Shown piece by piece: positions 1-8,854 of a stretch of DNA of 64,000 nucleotides (position 1 is its first letter; each line of letters opens with the position of its first letter). The stretch comes from Streptomyces anulatus. Lineage in GTDB: Bacteria > Actinomycetota > Actinomycetes > Streptomycetales > Streptomycetaceae. The notes under the pieces are model-generated. The model ran no database searches. It saw only the letters and a program-made list of their open reading frames with translations, and was not told where the DNA came from. The position numbers and the translations under genes were made by a program. The stretch covers positions 186,001 through 250,000 of the forward strand of contig NZ_BMVK01000005.1 of the NCBI RefSeq assembly GCF_014650675.1. Direction: 5' to 3'.

Positions 1-87
1 CCACGGCGAAGGCGGCGACGCACCCACCGGAGCCGGGTGCTCCGGCTGCGGCTGTTCGGGCGGCGGAGGCGGGAAGTAGTCGGACAT
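1..87 (-). CDS. N-terminus of an unidentified proline-rich protein (cut by left edge)
   Basis: An ATG at the complement of 85-87 follows a GGGGGGAC ribosome site and opens a frame that stays open to the window edge. The 29 visible residues begin MSDYFPPPPPEQPQPEHP and are almost all Pro, Gln, Glu and Ala. Such tails are common at the cytoplasmic N-terminus of small Streptomyces membrane proteins (RDD or DUF4190 types), but nothing diagnostic is visible and no function is assigned. It is divergent from the downstream phosphatase gene, with about 95 bp of shared promoter space. Confidence 0.55.
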   Translation of the reverse strand, partial: MSDYFPPPPPEQPQPEHPAPVGASPPSPW

Positions 88-183
88 GCGGTCCCCCCAC
101 GGGAAAAGGATCAAGTGAGGGACTTACGGTACGGGGCCCCACCCGCACCACCCGCGCCACCTGTACAGAAAGCGAACGGACCC

Positions 184-801
184 ATGGGCGAGCTGATCCT
201 CATCCGGCACGGCGAGACCGAGTGGTCGCGTTCCGGACAGCACACCAGCTACACCGACCTCCCCCTCACCGACGTCGGGGAGCGCCAGGCCCGCGCGCTC
301 GTCCCGCTGCTGGCCGACCGGAACATCGGGCTCACCCTCGTCAGCCCGATGATCCGGGCCCGCCGCACCGCCGAACTGGCCGGACTCCCCGATCCCCGGG
401 TCACCCCCGAGCTGCGGGAGTGGGACTACGGCGGCTACGAGGGCATCACCACCCCGGCGATCCGCCGCACCCGGCCCTTCTGGAACCTGTGGACCGACGG
501 CGTCGACCCCGGCTCGGAGGAGCACCCCGGCGAGAGCCCCGAACAGATCGGGCAGCGGGCCGACCAGGTCCTCGCGGGCGTCCGGTCCGCCGCCGACGGA
601 ATCGGGAGCGCGGACATCGCGCTCGTCGCGCACTCGCACTTCCTGCGCGTCCTCACCGCCCGCTACCTCGGCCTGACCCCGGCCGAGGGACGGCTCTTCC
701 AGCTCGCCACCGGCGCCCTGTCCCGGCTCGGCACCGAACACGGCCGGCCGGTCGTCGCCGCGCTCAACGTGGCCTTGCCGGAAAGCCTCCAGCCGCACTG
801 A
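184..801 (+). CDS. Histidine phosphatase family (phosphoglycerate mutase-like) protein
   Basis: This 205-aa protein belongs to the histidine phosphatase superfamily, which removes or transfers phosphate through a phospho-histidine. The N-terminus carries the catalytic signature LIRHGETEW, followed by EWDYGGYEG and a C-terminal VAHSHFLRVL block that supplies the second catalytic His. The frame is open further upstream, but the start is set at ATG 184 because the RHGE motif in this family sits within the first ten residues. The length fits a small cytoplasmic phosphatase. The substrate cannot be read from sequence. It converges on the GH92 gene. Confidence 0.85.
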   Translation: MGELILIRHGETEWSRSGQHTSYTDLPLTDVGERQARALVPLLADRNIGLTLVSPMIRARRTAELAGLPDPRVTPELREWDYGGYEGITTPAIRRTRPFWNLWTDGVDPGSEEHPGESPEQIGQRADQVLAGVRSAADGIGSADIALVAHSHFLRVLTARYLGLTPAEGRLFQLATGALSRLGTEHGRPVVAALNVALPESLQPH

Positions 802-843
802 ATTCCGTCCTGCCCGAGCGCCTCCAGCAGGCGTGAACGCCGA

Positions 844-876
844 CGGCCGGCACCCCGCCCTTCGGGGTACCGGCCG
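844..876. terminator. Bidirectional hairpin between convergent genes
   Basis: A 14-bp stem (844-857 with 863-876, one mismatch) and a 5-nt loop lie between the convergent phosphatase and GH92 genes. There is no U-tract, as is usual for Streptomyces terminators. Confidence 0.6.
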
Positions 877-897
877 CCGGCGCTCACCGCGTCACGA

Positions 898-3800
898 TCA
901 GGAGAGCAGCTCCACCTCCGCGAGCGTCGCCGAACCCGTCAGCACCAGCCGGTACTTCTCGTACGAGCCGGGCCTGTCCACCGAGAACACCCGGGTCTGC
1001 TTGTCCCAGGCGAACGACTGGCCGGAGCGGCGGTCGATGTCCGTCCACTTCTCGCCGTCGGCCGAGCCCTGGAGCATCCAGCCCTTCGGGGCCTTGTCGG
1101 CAGCCGCCGACGTCAGCGTGTACTGGATCCCCTTCGTCGCCGAGGGCACCGGCAGCTCCACCGAACCGACCGTCGCCGAGGTGGCCGAGGTGTCGTCGAA
1201 CAGCGCGCCGTCGCCCTTGAGCGCGTCGCCCTTGGGCGTCGGGACCTTGTCGTCCTTCTGCACGGAGACCGGGGCCGCGTCCTTGCCCGTGCCCCACGCC
1301 GACGGCTTCGGTCCCATGTCGAACTCCAGCGTGCCGCCCTTGGCCAGCACGTCGTGGGGGAGCGCCGTGGAGGTCCACTTCTTGCCGTTGACCTTCACGC
1401 CCTGTACGTAGATGTTCCTGTCGCTGTTCTTCGGGGCCTTCACGACCAGCTTGCGGCCGTTGTCCATGCGGACGGTCACCTTCTTGAAGAGCGGCGAGCC
1501 GATCGCGTACTCCCCGCTGCCCATGACCAGCGGGTAGAAGCCGAGCGAGGAGAAGAGGAACCAGGCCGACTGCTCGCCGTTGTCCTCGTCGCCGTGGATG
1601 CCCTGCCCGATCTCGCTGCCGACGTACAGCCGGCCCAGCACCTCACGGACCTTCTCCTGCGTCTTGTACGGCTGCGAGGCCGCGTTGTACATGTACGTGG
1701 CGTGGTGGGCGACCTGGTTGCTGTGCCCGTACTGGCCCATCCGTACGTCACGCGCCTCGGTCATCTCGTGGATGACGCCGCCGTAGCTGCCGACGAACTC
1801 CGGGCCCGCCGTCTCCGGCGTCGAGAAGTACGTGTCCAGCTTCTTGCCGAGCCCGTCGCGGCCGCCGTACAGGTTGGCCAGGCCCCGGCTGTCCTGCGGG
1901 GCGGTGAAGGCGTAGCCCCAGCCGTTGGTCTCGGTGTAGTCGTAGCCCCAGACGCGGGGGTCGTACTCGCCGGAGGGCAGACGCCAGTCGCCGTTCGGCT
2001 TCTTGCCCTGGAAGAACCCGGCCTTGTCGTCGAAGAGCTTGACGTACTTCTGCGCCCGGTTCATGAAGTACGCGGACTCTTCCTTGTACCGCGCCTTCTT
2101 CGTCTTCTTGTACAGCTCCTCGCCCATCCGGGCGATGCCGTAGTCGTTGACGTAACCCTCCAGCGACCAGGACAGGCCCTCGTGGGTCTCGGTGTCCGCG
2201 TAGCCGGTGAAGACCGAGGTCTCCAGGCCCTTGCGGCCGACGCCCGAGGACGGCGGGGCCACGGTGGCGTTCTTGAGCGCCGCGTCGTACGCCGCCTCGG
2301 CGTCGAACTTCACGCCCTTGACGTACGCGTCGGCGAACGCCACGTCCGAGCTGGTGCCGGTCATCAGGTCCGCGTAGCCGGGGGAGGACCAGCGCGAGGT
2401 CCAGCCGCCGTCCTTGTAGTGCTGGACGAAACCGTCCACCAGCTCGCCGGCCTTCTTCGGGGAGAAGAAGGAGTAGGCGGGCCACGTCGTGCGGTAGGTG
2501 TCCCAGAAACCGTTGTTGACGTACACCTCGCCGTCGACGATCTTCGCGCCGGTCTGCGTCGGGGTGTTCTCACCGGTCGCCTTCGAGAAGGGGCTGGCGT
2601 ACCTGTTCTTGCCCTTCACCTTCTCGTGGCCGGAGTTCGGGTAGAGGTAGAGCCGGTACAGGCTGGAGTAGAGCGTCGTCAGCTGGTCGGCGTTCGCGCC
2701 CTCGACCTCGACCGTCCCCAGGATGTCGTCCCAGGCGCTCTGCGCCTTGCGCTGCACCCGGTCGAAGGAGGTGGACTCCGGGATCTCCATGGCCAGGTTC
2801 TGCTTCGCCTGGTCGACGCCGATCAGCGAGGTGGCCAGCCGCAGGTTGACCGTGCGGTCCTTGCCCGCGTCGAAGCGGAAGAACCCGGTGACGTCGTCGC
2901 CACCGCCGCCCTTCAGCTTGCCGCTGTCGGTGACCGGCGCGTCGAAGACGCCGTACACGAACATCCGGGTCGCCCCGGTGGACAGGCCGCTCTTGACGTC
3001 CGAGTAGCCGGAGAAGGATCCGGTCTTCGGGTCGAGGGTGATACCGCCGTCGTTCGAGACGTTGTCGAAGACCAGGCTCGCGTCCTTGCCGGGGTACGTG
3101 AACCGCATCCGGGCCGCGTGGTCGGTCGGCGTCATCTCGGCCTTGAGGCCGTTCTCGAACGTGACGCCGTAGTAGTGCGGCTTCGCCGTCTCGTTCTCGT
3201 GCCGGAACGGCAGCGCGCGGGCGGTGCGGGACGCGTCCGGGGTGCCGCTCGCGGCCGACGGCATCAGCTGGAAGGTCTGCCGGTCGCCCATCCAGGGGCT
3301 CGGCTCATGGCTGGCGGCGAAGGCCTGGAGCGTGGGGAGGTTGTCCGCGTTGTTGCCCCGGTGGTAGTCGTACAGCCAGCTGGTGGTGCCGGCGTTGGTG
3401 ACCGGCGTCCAGAAGTTGAAGCCGTGCGGGACGGCCGTGGCCGGAATGTTGTTGCCGCGCGAGAAGCCGCCGCTGGAGTTGGTGCCGCGGGTCGTCAGCG
3501 CGTAGTCCGACAGATGCGCCTTGCGCTTCTCCGGCTTCTTCGGGGCGATCGTGATGTCGTCGATCCAGCCCTGGAACTTCGCCTTCCCCTTGGGGGAGTC
3601 GTACGCCACCAGGATCCGGTCGACCGTCTTGCCCGCGGCGACCGTGCCGAGGCGGGCGGCGACCTTGTTCCACTGGTTGACGTAGAGGCGCTTGGCGTCC
3701 GCCTGGCCCTGCGGCGTCAGGAGCCCGCCGTGGCTGTCGGTCGCCTTCAGGTCGCTCAGGTACGTGCCGTCGGTGAAGGCGAGGTCCACCGCGACGTGCG

Positions 3801-4782
3801 TGGCCGGGTAGTTCAGGTCCGTCTCGCCCATCTGCGGGTAGACGAGATAGGACAGCTCGGTGTCCTTGGTGACGGCCGTGTTCACGTCGAAGATCTTGTT
3901 GTACGAGTAGGCACGTCCGTCGGGCGTGTGGGTGCCCGCGTAACGCAGTGCCTTCTTTCCGGTGAATCCGGCCCCGGACTTCGCGGTGGGGGAGCCGGAG
4001 GGACCGCGGTCGGGCTGGCTGCGCATCTCGTCGGGCACCGGCGCGGAGGTGTCACCGTTCGAGAACTGAACGTCGGCGAGCTGCAGCGCGTCCGACGCGC
4101 CGTTGTTCTTCGTGATCTCCAGCCGGAAGTGCCGGTAAGCGGTGTCGCCCGAGAAGTCGTACGTCCTCGTCTCGTGGCGCTTGGCGAAGGTCTCGCCGGT
4201 GCGGGTGTCGAGGTCGGTCCACTCCTTGCCGTCCGCCGAGCCCTGGAGCGTCCAGTCCTTCGGGTCGCGCTCGGCGTGGTCGTTGGCCGAAGTGAGGGCG
4301 TACGTCACGACCTTGACCGGTTCGTCCAGATCGAACTCGACCCAGCCGGTGGGCTTGAACGTCAGCCACTTGGAGCCCGGCTCGACGTCGACGAGGTTCT
4401 CCTTGACCTCCCCGCCGGCGGTGTTCTCGGCGCTCGCGCGCAGCTCCGTCACCCGGTCGGTGACATTGCCCGGTATGCCGGAGGAGAAGCCCCCGTCGAC
4501 GCCGGAGGACCGCTTCTTGCCGTCGGGCCCCTCCTCGACGGTGCTGCGCCAGTCCGGCTGCCTCTCGTCCGCCTCGAACGAGGTGCTGAACGTCCGGTCG
4601 CCGGACGGCTTCCTGTCCGGCGAGGAGGGCTGGGCGGTGGCGACCGCGGGGGCGATCACCACCAGGGCGAGGGAAGCCGCCAGGGCGGCTGCTGTGGGGG
4701 TCCGTCTCCGGCGGGAGGCCGGGCGGGGGGCCGCTTGAGGGGCCTGGTCGGATCTGTGATTGAGGCCGCGTGGTGGCTGCAT
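898..4782 (-). CDS. Secreted GH92 family alpha-mannosidase with carbohydrate-binding domains
   Basis: A 1294-aa exported glycosidase of family GH92, calcium-dependent exo-acting alpha-mannosidases (often alpha-1,2). A basic N-terminus and hydrophobic stretch form a signal peptide. An F5/8 type C-like domain (about residues 70-230) contains GWVEFDLDEPVKVVTYALTS and WTLQGSADGKEWTDL; a related segment (WMLQGSADGEKWTDI) is repeated near the C-terminus. The central catalytic part carries WDTYRTTWPAYSFFSPK, GGWTSRWSSPGY and GDEDNGEQSAWFLFSSLGF, characteristic GH92 blocks holding the acid/base and calcium ligands. The ATG at 4782 is chosen over upstream in-frame starts because GGGGAGGAAC precedes it by about 8 nt. 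A LacI/ROK-type palindrome lies about 30 bp upstream, so expression is probably sugar-controlled. Confidence 0.93.
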   Translation of the reverse strand: MQPPRGLNHRSDQAPQAAPRPASRRRRTPTAAALAASLALVVIAPAVATAQPSSPDRKPSGDRTFSTSFEADERQPDWRSTVEEGPDGKKRSSGVDGGFSSGIPGNVTDRVTELRASAENTAGGEVKENLVDVEPGSKWLTFKPTGWVEFDLDEPVKVVTYALTSANDHAERDPKDWTLQGSADGKEWTDLDTRTGETFAKRHETRTYDFSGDTAYRHFRLEITKNNGASDALQLADVQFSNGDTSAPVPDEMRSQPDRGPSGSPTAKSGAGFTGKKALRYAGTHTPDGRAYSYNKIFDVNTAVTKDTELSYLVYPQMGETDLNYPATHVAVDLAFTDGTYLSDLKATDSHGGLLTPQGQADAKRLYVNQWNKVAARLGTVAAGKTVDRILVAYDSPKGKAKFQGWIDDITIAPKKPEKRKAHLSDYALTTRGTNSSGGFSRGNNIPATAVPHGFNFWTPVTNAGTTSWLYDYHRGNNADNLPTLQAFAASHEPSPWMGDRQTFQLMPSAASGTPDASRTARALPFRHENETAKPHYYGVTFENGLKAEMTPTDHAARMRFTYPGKDASLVFDNVSNDGGITLDPKTGSFSGYSDVKSGLSTGATRMFVYGVFDAPVTDSGKLKGGGGDDVTGFFRFDAGKDRTVNLRLATSLIGVDQAKQNLAMEIPESTSFDRVQRKAQSAWDDILGTVEVEGANADQLTTLYSSLYRLYLYPNSGHEKVKGKNRYASPFSKATGENTPTQTGAKIVDGEVYVNNGFWDTYRTTWPAYSFFSPKKAGELVDGFVQHYKDGGWTSRWSSPGYADLMTGTSSDVAFADAYVKGVKFDAEAAYDAALKNATVAPPSSGVGRKGLETSVFTGYADTETHEGLSWSLEGYVNDYGIARMGEELYKKTKKARYKEESAYFMNRAQKYVKLFDDKAGFFQGKKPNGDWRLPSGEYDPRVWGYDYTETNGWGYAFTAPQDSRGLANLYGGRDGLGKKLDTYFSTPETAGPEFVGSYGGVIHEMTEARDVRMGQYGHSNQVAHHATYMYNAASQPYKTQEKVREVLGRLYVGSEIGQGIHGDEDNGEQSAWFLFSSLGFYPLVMGSGEYAIGSPLFKKVTVRMDNGRKLVVKAPKNSDRNIYVQGVKVNGKKWTSTALPHDVLAKGGTLEFDMGPKPSAWGTGKDAAPVSVQKDDKVPTPKGDALKGDGALFDDTSATSATVGSVELPVPSATKGIQYTLTSAAADKAPKGWMLQGSADGEKWTDIDRRSGQSFAWDKQTRVFSVDRPGSYEKYRLVLTGSATLAEVELLS

Positions 4783-4810
4783 GCCGAGCCGTTCCTCCCC
4801 GGGAAAATGC

Positions 4811-4827
4811 ATGGACAACGTTGTCAT
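4811..4827. promoter_or_regulatory. LacI/ROK-type operator upstream of the GH92 gene
   Basis: The perfect 12-bp palindrome GACAACGTTGTC (4814-4825), with central CG, sits about 30 bp before the GH92 start. The half CGTTGTCAT recurs in the palindrome before xylF at 10062-10077. LacI and ROK repressors commonly bind this kind of CG-centred inverted repeat. Confidence 0.6.
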
Positions 4828-5287
4828 AGCGGGATGCAAGGTCCAGTAGGGATCCAAGTGGCGCGACGTGTCAAGGGTGTTGTCGCGGGGCTCGTCGGCG
4901 AATCGGCCGGAATGGGGAAATAGCCGCCGCGGGAAGAGGGCGCGGGGTGCCGAGGTGTCCGTGAGGTCTCAACTCGGGAAAGACTGCCGCCCAAACCTGC
5001 ATTCGATCTTGCTCAGTTGGCGACAAGTGGACTATACCTGTCGGCACCTGCACGGCCGCTTCACGCGGACGTGCGCGCGGGGGAAACAGGGACGGTTGCG
5101 AGGACGCCAGGGGTGTCCTCGCTGTACGGTCTCCCGGCATCCCCACTGCACCGGCCCGTCCGGTACATCTGCATATCCGCATGACCCAAGCGCAACTGAC
5201 CGCGGTGGCGGGGCCCTTCGCCTGAGGCGAATTTTCGACGGGTGACCGGTACACCGCCTGAGTCCTGGAGAAGGCGAGGACTTGAGC
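4828..5287. promoter_or_regulatory. Divergent control region between GH92 and ngcE, with a DasR-like site
   Basis: About 460 bp without a convincing gene separates the two divergent sugar genes. It contains AGTGGACTATACCTGT at 5026-5041, matching the DasR dre consensus AGTGGTCTAGACCACT at 12 of 16 positions and embedded in a longer imperfect dyad (GACA...TGTC, 5021-5041). An 8-bp perfect hairpin (GCGAGGAC/GTCCTCGC) lies at 5098-5122. A track of overlapping frames here looks non-coding. Which transcription start the sites control cannot be decided by eye. Confidence 0.5.
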
Positions 5288-6733
5288 ATGGGATCCACCT
5301 CCGCCCACAACAATGAGGGCCTTGGCCGTCGCGATCTGATCAAGCGTTCTGCCGCACTCGGCCTGATCGCTGTTCCGACGATGAGCTTCCTGTCCGCCTG
5401 CGCGAGCGGCGACAGCGGCAGCGACGACAAGGTCGAAAAGGGCGAAAAGACCGAGAAGAACCCGCTGGCCGTCAACGGCAGCGCACCGCTGGACATCGTC
5501 ATCTTCGACGGTGGCTTCGGCACCAAGTACGCCGAGGACGCCAAGGCCGTCTACGAGAAGACCTATCCCGACGCGAAGGTCAAGTTCTCCGCGACGCAGA
5601 AGATCCAGTCGGTTCTTCAGCCGCGGTTCAACGGTGGTACCCCGCCGGACCTGATCGACAACTCCGGCGCCCAGCAGATGGACATGGGCGTCCTGGTCGG
5701 CAAGAAGCAGCTCACCGACCTGACCCCGCTGCTCGACGCCCCCTCCATCGACGACCCCGCCAAGAAGGTCCGCGACACCCTGCGGCCGGGCATCATCGAG
5801 ATGGGCCAGTTCGACGGCGACCCGGTCTGGATCATGTACTACGCGTACACGGTCTACGGCGTCTGGTACTCGCAGACCGCGCTGGAGAAGCTCGACTCCG
5901 CGTACCCGGAGACCTGGGACGACATGCTCGCGCTCTGCGCGAAGGCGAAGAAGGAGGGCATCGCCGGCTGGACCTACCCCGGCAAGCACCCCTACTACCT
6001 CCCCTTCTCGCTGTACCCCTTCATCGCCAAGATCGGCGGCGTCGAGGTCCTCGACGCGATCGACAACCTGGAGCCGAAGGCCTGGGAGCACCCGGCGGTC
6101 AAGGCGGCCTTCGAGGCGTACTACGAGCTCGTCGCCAAGGACTACATCCTCAAGGGCACCCCGGGCCTGGACCACCGCGGTTCCCAGGGAGCGTGGGCCC
6201 GCGGCAAGGCGCTGTTCATCCCGAACGGCTCCTGGGTCGAGAACGAGGAAGCGGCGATCATCCCCAAGGACTTCAAGCTGTCCGTGGGCGCTCCCTCCAG
6301 CCTCGACTCCTCGGACAAGCTGCCCTTCGGCACGCTCTGGGCGTCCGGCGGCGAGCCGTTCATCGTCCCGAGCAAGGCGAAGAACCCCGAGGGCGGCATG
6401 GAGCAGCTGCGCATCATGCTCAGCGAGGCCTCCTCCAAGTCCTTCACCACCAGCACCAAGTCGCTCTCCGCCTTCAACGGCGGCACGGACGGCATCGAGC
6501 TGTCCGACGGCCTGAAGTCCGGTGTCGCCGCGCTGGAGAAGGCCGGCACCAACGTGGTCAACCCGCGCCTGCAGGACTGGTACGTGAAGCTCCAGAAGGA
6601 GCAGATCGGTGTCGCCGCGCTCGGCGAGATGATGGCCGGCCGCGCCAAGCCGGCCGAGACCATCAAGAAGATCCAGGCCTTCGCCGACGCGACCGCCAAG
6701 GACCAGTCCATCAAGCACTTCAAGCACCAGTGA
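5288..6733 (+). CDS. ngcE: NgcE: N-acetylglucosamine/chitooligosaccharide ABC importer, binding lipoprotein
   Basis: A 481-aa extracytoplasmic sugar-binding lipoprotein. The N-terminus has a twin-arginine type signal (GRRDLIKRSAALGL) ending in the lipobox LSAC, so it is probably Tat-exported and lipid-anchored. The body is a family 1 solute-binding fold with the NgcE-like segment YAYTVYGVWYSQTALEKL and the GSWVENE block. It heads ngcE-ngcF-ngcG and lies next to a ROK gene, the arrangement I recall for S. coelicolor ngcEFG-rok7B7. ATG 5288 is preferred to the TTG two codons earlier because GGCGAGGA precedes it by 7 nt. Likely ligands are GlcNAc or chitooligosaccharides; the precise specificity is inferred. 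Confidence 0.88.
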   Translation: MGSTSAHNNEGLGRRDLIKRSAALGLIAVPTMSFLSACASGDSGSDDKVEKGEKTEKNPLAVNGSAPLDIVIFDGGFGTKYAEDAKAVYEKTYPDAKVKFSATQKIQSVLQPRFNGGTPPDLIDNSGAQQMDMGVLVGKKQLTDLTPLLDAPSIDDPAKKVRDTLRPGIIEMGQFDGDPVWIMYYAYTVYGVWYSQTALEKLDSAYPETWDDMLALCAKAKKEGIAGWTYPGKHPYYLPFSLYPFIAKIGGVEVLDAIDNLEPKAWEHPAVKAAFEAYYELVAKDYILKGTPGLDHRGSQGAWARGKALFIPNGSWVENEEAAIIPKDFKLSVGAPSSLDSSDKLPFGTLWASGGEPFIVPSKAKNPEGGMEQLRIMLSEASSKSFTTSTKSLSAFNGGTDGIELSDGLKSGVAALEKAGTNVVNPRLQDWYVKLQKEQIGVAALGEMMAGRAKPAETIKKIQAFADATAKDQSIKHFKHQ

Positions 6734-6782
6734 CCACGCGTCACCAGCGGCGGGCAGCACGGGAAGGTCGGAGTCGGTAACG

Positions 6783-7703
6783 ATGCAACACGGTAAATAC
6801 CGGTTCATAGTCGGGTTCTTGGTGGTCCCGATGGCGTTGTACGTCATCTTCGTCATCTGGCCCTTCATCCAGTCCATCTACTACTCGTTCACGGACTGGA
6901 CGGGGCTGAGTCCCGACTTCAAGATGGTCGGGTTCGACAACTACACCAAGATGCTCGATGACGACATCTTCTGGAAATCGCTGCAGCACAGCGTGCTGCT
7001 GGCCGTGCTGCTGCCGCTGGTGACGCTGGGGCTCGCGCTCTTCTTCGCCTTCATGCTCAACGTGGGCGGGCGGCGCCGTAAGGGCGCCGCCGTCACCGGC
7101 GTACGGGGCTCGGGCTTCTACAAGATCGCGTACTTCTTCCCGCAGGTGCTCTCGATCGCGATCGTGGCCATCCTGTTCCAGTTCGCCTTCGACCCGGCCC
7201 AGGGCATGATCAACGGCACGCTCAAGGCCGTCGGGATCAACGACGTACCGGACTGGCTGGGCGATCCGCAGCTGGCCCTGTGGTGCATCATGGCGGTCCT
7301 CGTCTGGTGCACGACCGGCTTCTTCGTGGTGCTGTTCTCCGCGGGCATGGCCTCCATCCCCAAGGACTTCTACGAAGCCGCCCTGCTGGACGGGGCGAGC
7401 CGCTTCACGACCTTCTTCCGGATCACGCTGCCCCTGCTGTGGGACACGGTCCAGTCCGGGTGGGTCTACATGGGCATCCTGGCGCTCGGCGCCGAGGGCT
7501 TCGCGATCGTCCACATCATGAGCGTCGGTCCCGGTGGGCCCGACTACTCGACCACCGTCCTGCCGCTGTACGTGTACCAGTCGGCGTTCCGTGACGGACA
7601 GGCGGGCTACGCGACCACGATCGGTGTCGCTCTGCTCATCGTGACGCTGGCGTTCGCCGCCGTCGTCATGCGGGTGGGCCGGCGCGAGCGGCTGGAGTTC
7701 TGA
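6783..7703 (+). CDS. ngcF: NgcF: sugar ABC importer permease
   Basis: A 306-aa inner-membrane permease of the MalF-like binding-protein-dependent class with about six membrane segments. The cytoplasmic coupling (EAA) loop is visible as DFYEAALLDGASRFTTFFRI followed by TLPLLW. It starts 49 bp after ngcE and its stop overlaps the start of ngcG by one base (TGATG), so the two permeases are translationally coupled. The operon has no ATP-binding gene; in Streptomyces such importers usually share the ATPase MsiK, encoded elsewhere (established knowledge, not seen here). Confidence 0.9.
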   Translation: MQHGKYRFIVGFLVVPMALYVIFVIWPFIQSIYYSFTDWTGLSPDFKMVGFDNYTKMLDDDIFWKSLQHSVLLAVLLPLVTLGLALFFAFMLNVGGRRRKGAAVTGVRGSGFYKIAYFFPQVLSIAIVAILFQFAFDPAQGMINGTLKAVGINDVPDWLGDPQLALWCIMAVLVWCTTGFFVVLFSAGMASIPKDFYEAALLDGASRFTTFFRITLPLLWDTVQSGWVYMGILALGAEGFAIVHIMSVGPGGPDYSTTVLPLYVYQSAFRDGQAGYATTIGVALLIVTLAFAAVVMRVGRRERLEF

Positions 7704-8641
7704 TGAAGACCACTGACACCCCTCCCTCCGGGCCCTCCGGCGCCGAAGCGACGAAGGTGCCCGCCCAGCGCACCGGGCCGGTGGGCAAGAGCCCCTCGGC
7801 CCCCGCGAAGAAGAGCGAGGGCCAGGTCCTCAACGTCTTCTCGCACGGGATGCTGATCCTGTGGGCGATCATGGTCGTCCTGCCGCTGTTCTGGGCGGTG
7901 ATGTCCTCGTTCAAGACGGACGCGGACATCTTCAACACGCCGTGGTCGCTGCCCGATTCGCTGAACTTCGACAGCTGGGGCCGGGCCTGGAGCCAGGCCC
8001 ACATGAGCGAGTACTTCCTGAACACGATCCTGGTGGTCGGCGGGTCGCTCACCGGCACCCTGGTCCTCGGGTCCATGGCCGCCTACGTGCTCGCCCGCTT
8101 CGAGTTCCCGGGCAACCGGTTCATCTACTTCCTGTTCGTCGGCGGCATGAGCTTCCCGATCATGCTGGCGCTGGTCCCGCTGTTCTACGTCATGGACAAC
8201 ATGGGGCTGCTGAACACGATCCACGGGCTGATCCTCGTGTACATCGCGTACTCGCTGCCGTTCACCGTGTTCTTCCTGACCTCGTTCTTCCGTACGCTGC
8301 CGACCTCGGTGGCGGAGGCGTCGATCATCGACGGGGCCTCGCACACCCGTACGTTCTTCCAGGTCATGCTGCCGATGGCCAAGCCCGGCCTGATCAGCGT
8401 CGGCATCTTCAACTTCCTGGGGCAGTGGAACCAGTACATGCTGCCGACGGTGCTGAACACCGACCCGGACAAGCGGGTACTGGCCCAGGGCCTGGTGGAG
8501 CTGGCCTCCAGCCAGGGCTACAAGGGCGACTACTCCGGCCTCTTCGCCGGCCTGGTGATCGCGATGCTGCCCGTGCTGGCGGCGTACATCATCTTCCAGC
8601 GCCAGGTCGTCTCCGGTCTGACGGCGGGCGCCCTGAAGTAG
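7703..8641 (+). CDS. ngcG: NgcG: sugar ABC importer permease
   Basis: A 312-aa MalG-like permease and partner of NgcF. A polar N-terminus of about 45 residues is followed by six hydrophobic segments and the coupling loop SVAEASIIDGASHTRTFFQV plus MLPMAKPG. It is the last gene of ngcEFG: a perfect 17-bp hairpin begins 19 bp after its stop, which isolates the operon from the ROK regulator gene downstream. Confidence 0.9.
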   Translation: MKTTDTPPSGPSGAEATKVPAQRTGPVGKSPSAPAKKSEGQVLNVFSHGMLILWAIMVVLPLFWAVMSSFKTDADIFNTPWSLPDSLNFDSWGRAWSQAHMSEYFLNTILVVGGSLTGTLVLGSMAAYVLARFEFPGNRFIYFLFVGGMSFPIMLALVPLFYVMDNMGLLNTIHGLILVYIAYSLPFTVFFLTSFFRTLPTSVAEASIIDGASHTRTFFQVMLPMAKPGLISVGIFNFLGQWNQYMLPTVLNTDPDKRVLAQGLVELASSQGYKGDYSGLFAGLVIAMLPVLAAYIIFQRQVVSGLTAGALK

Positions 8642-8659
8642 GTCACGTATCCACAACAA

Positions 8660-8697
8660 CCCGGTGCCCCGGCGGACTCCTCCGCCGGGGCACCGGG
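8660..8697 (+). terminator. Terminator of ngcEFG
   Basis: Perfect 17-bp inverted repeat (8660-8676 with 8681-8697) with a 4-nt loop, immediately after ngcG. Confidence 0.8.
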
Positions 8698-8854
8698 CCG
8701 TTGCGGGGTGCGCGGGTGCTCAGGTCTTGACGGGAGGCACCCCCGAACGGTCAGCTTAGAGTTCACATGTTGGAGGAAGCCGGGGTCTCATCGCTGCGGC
8801 CCCGGCCGGGGCGGTCTTCAGGACCGCCCGCCAAGGGCAGGAGTGGATGAGTCG

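Noticed and set aside
1354..4923. 1189-codon open frame antisense to the GH92 gene
   Set aside because: Low-complexity Val/Arg/Leu/Gly composition typical of reverse-frame reading of high-GC DNA; the opposite strand encodes a complete GH92 enzyme.
4860..5245. Small plus-strand frames upstream of ngcE
   Set aside because: No ribosome site, no G/C third-position bias, and they overlap the control region.
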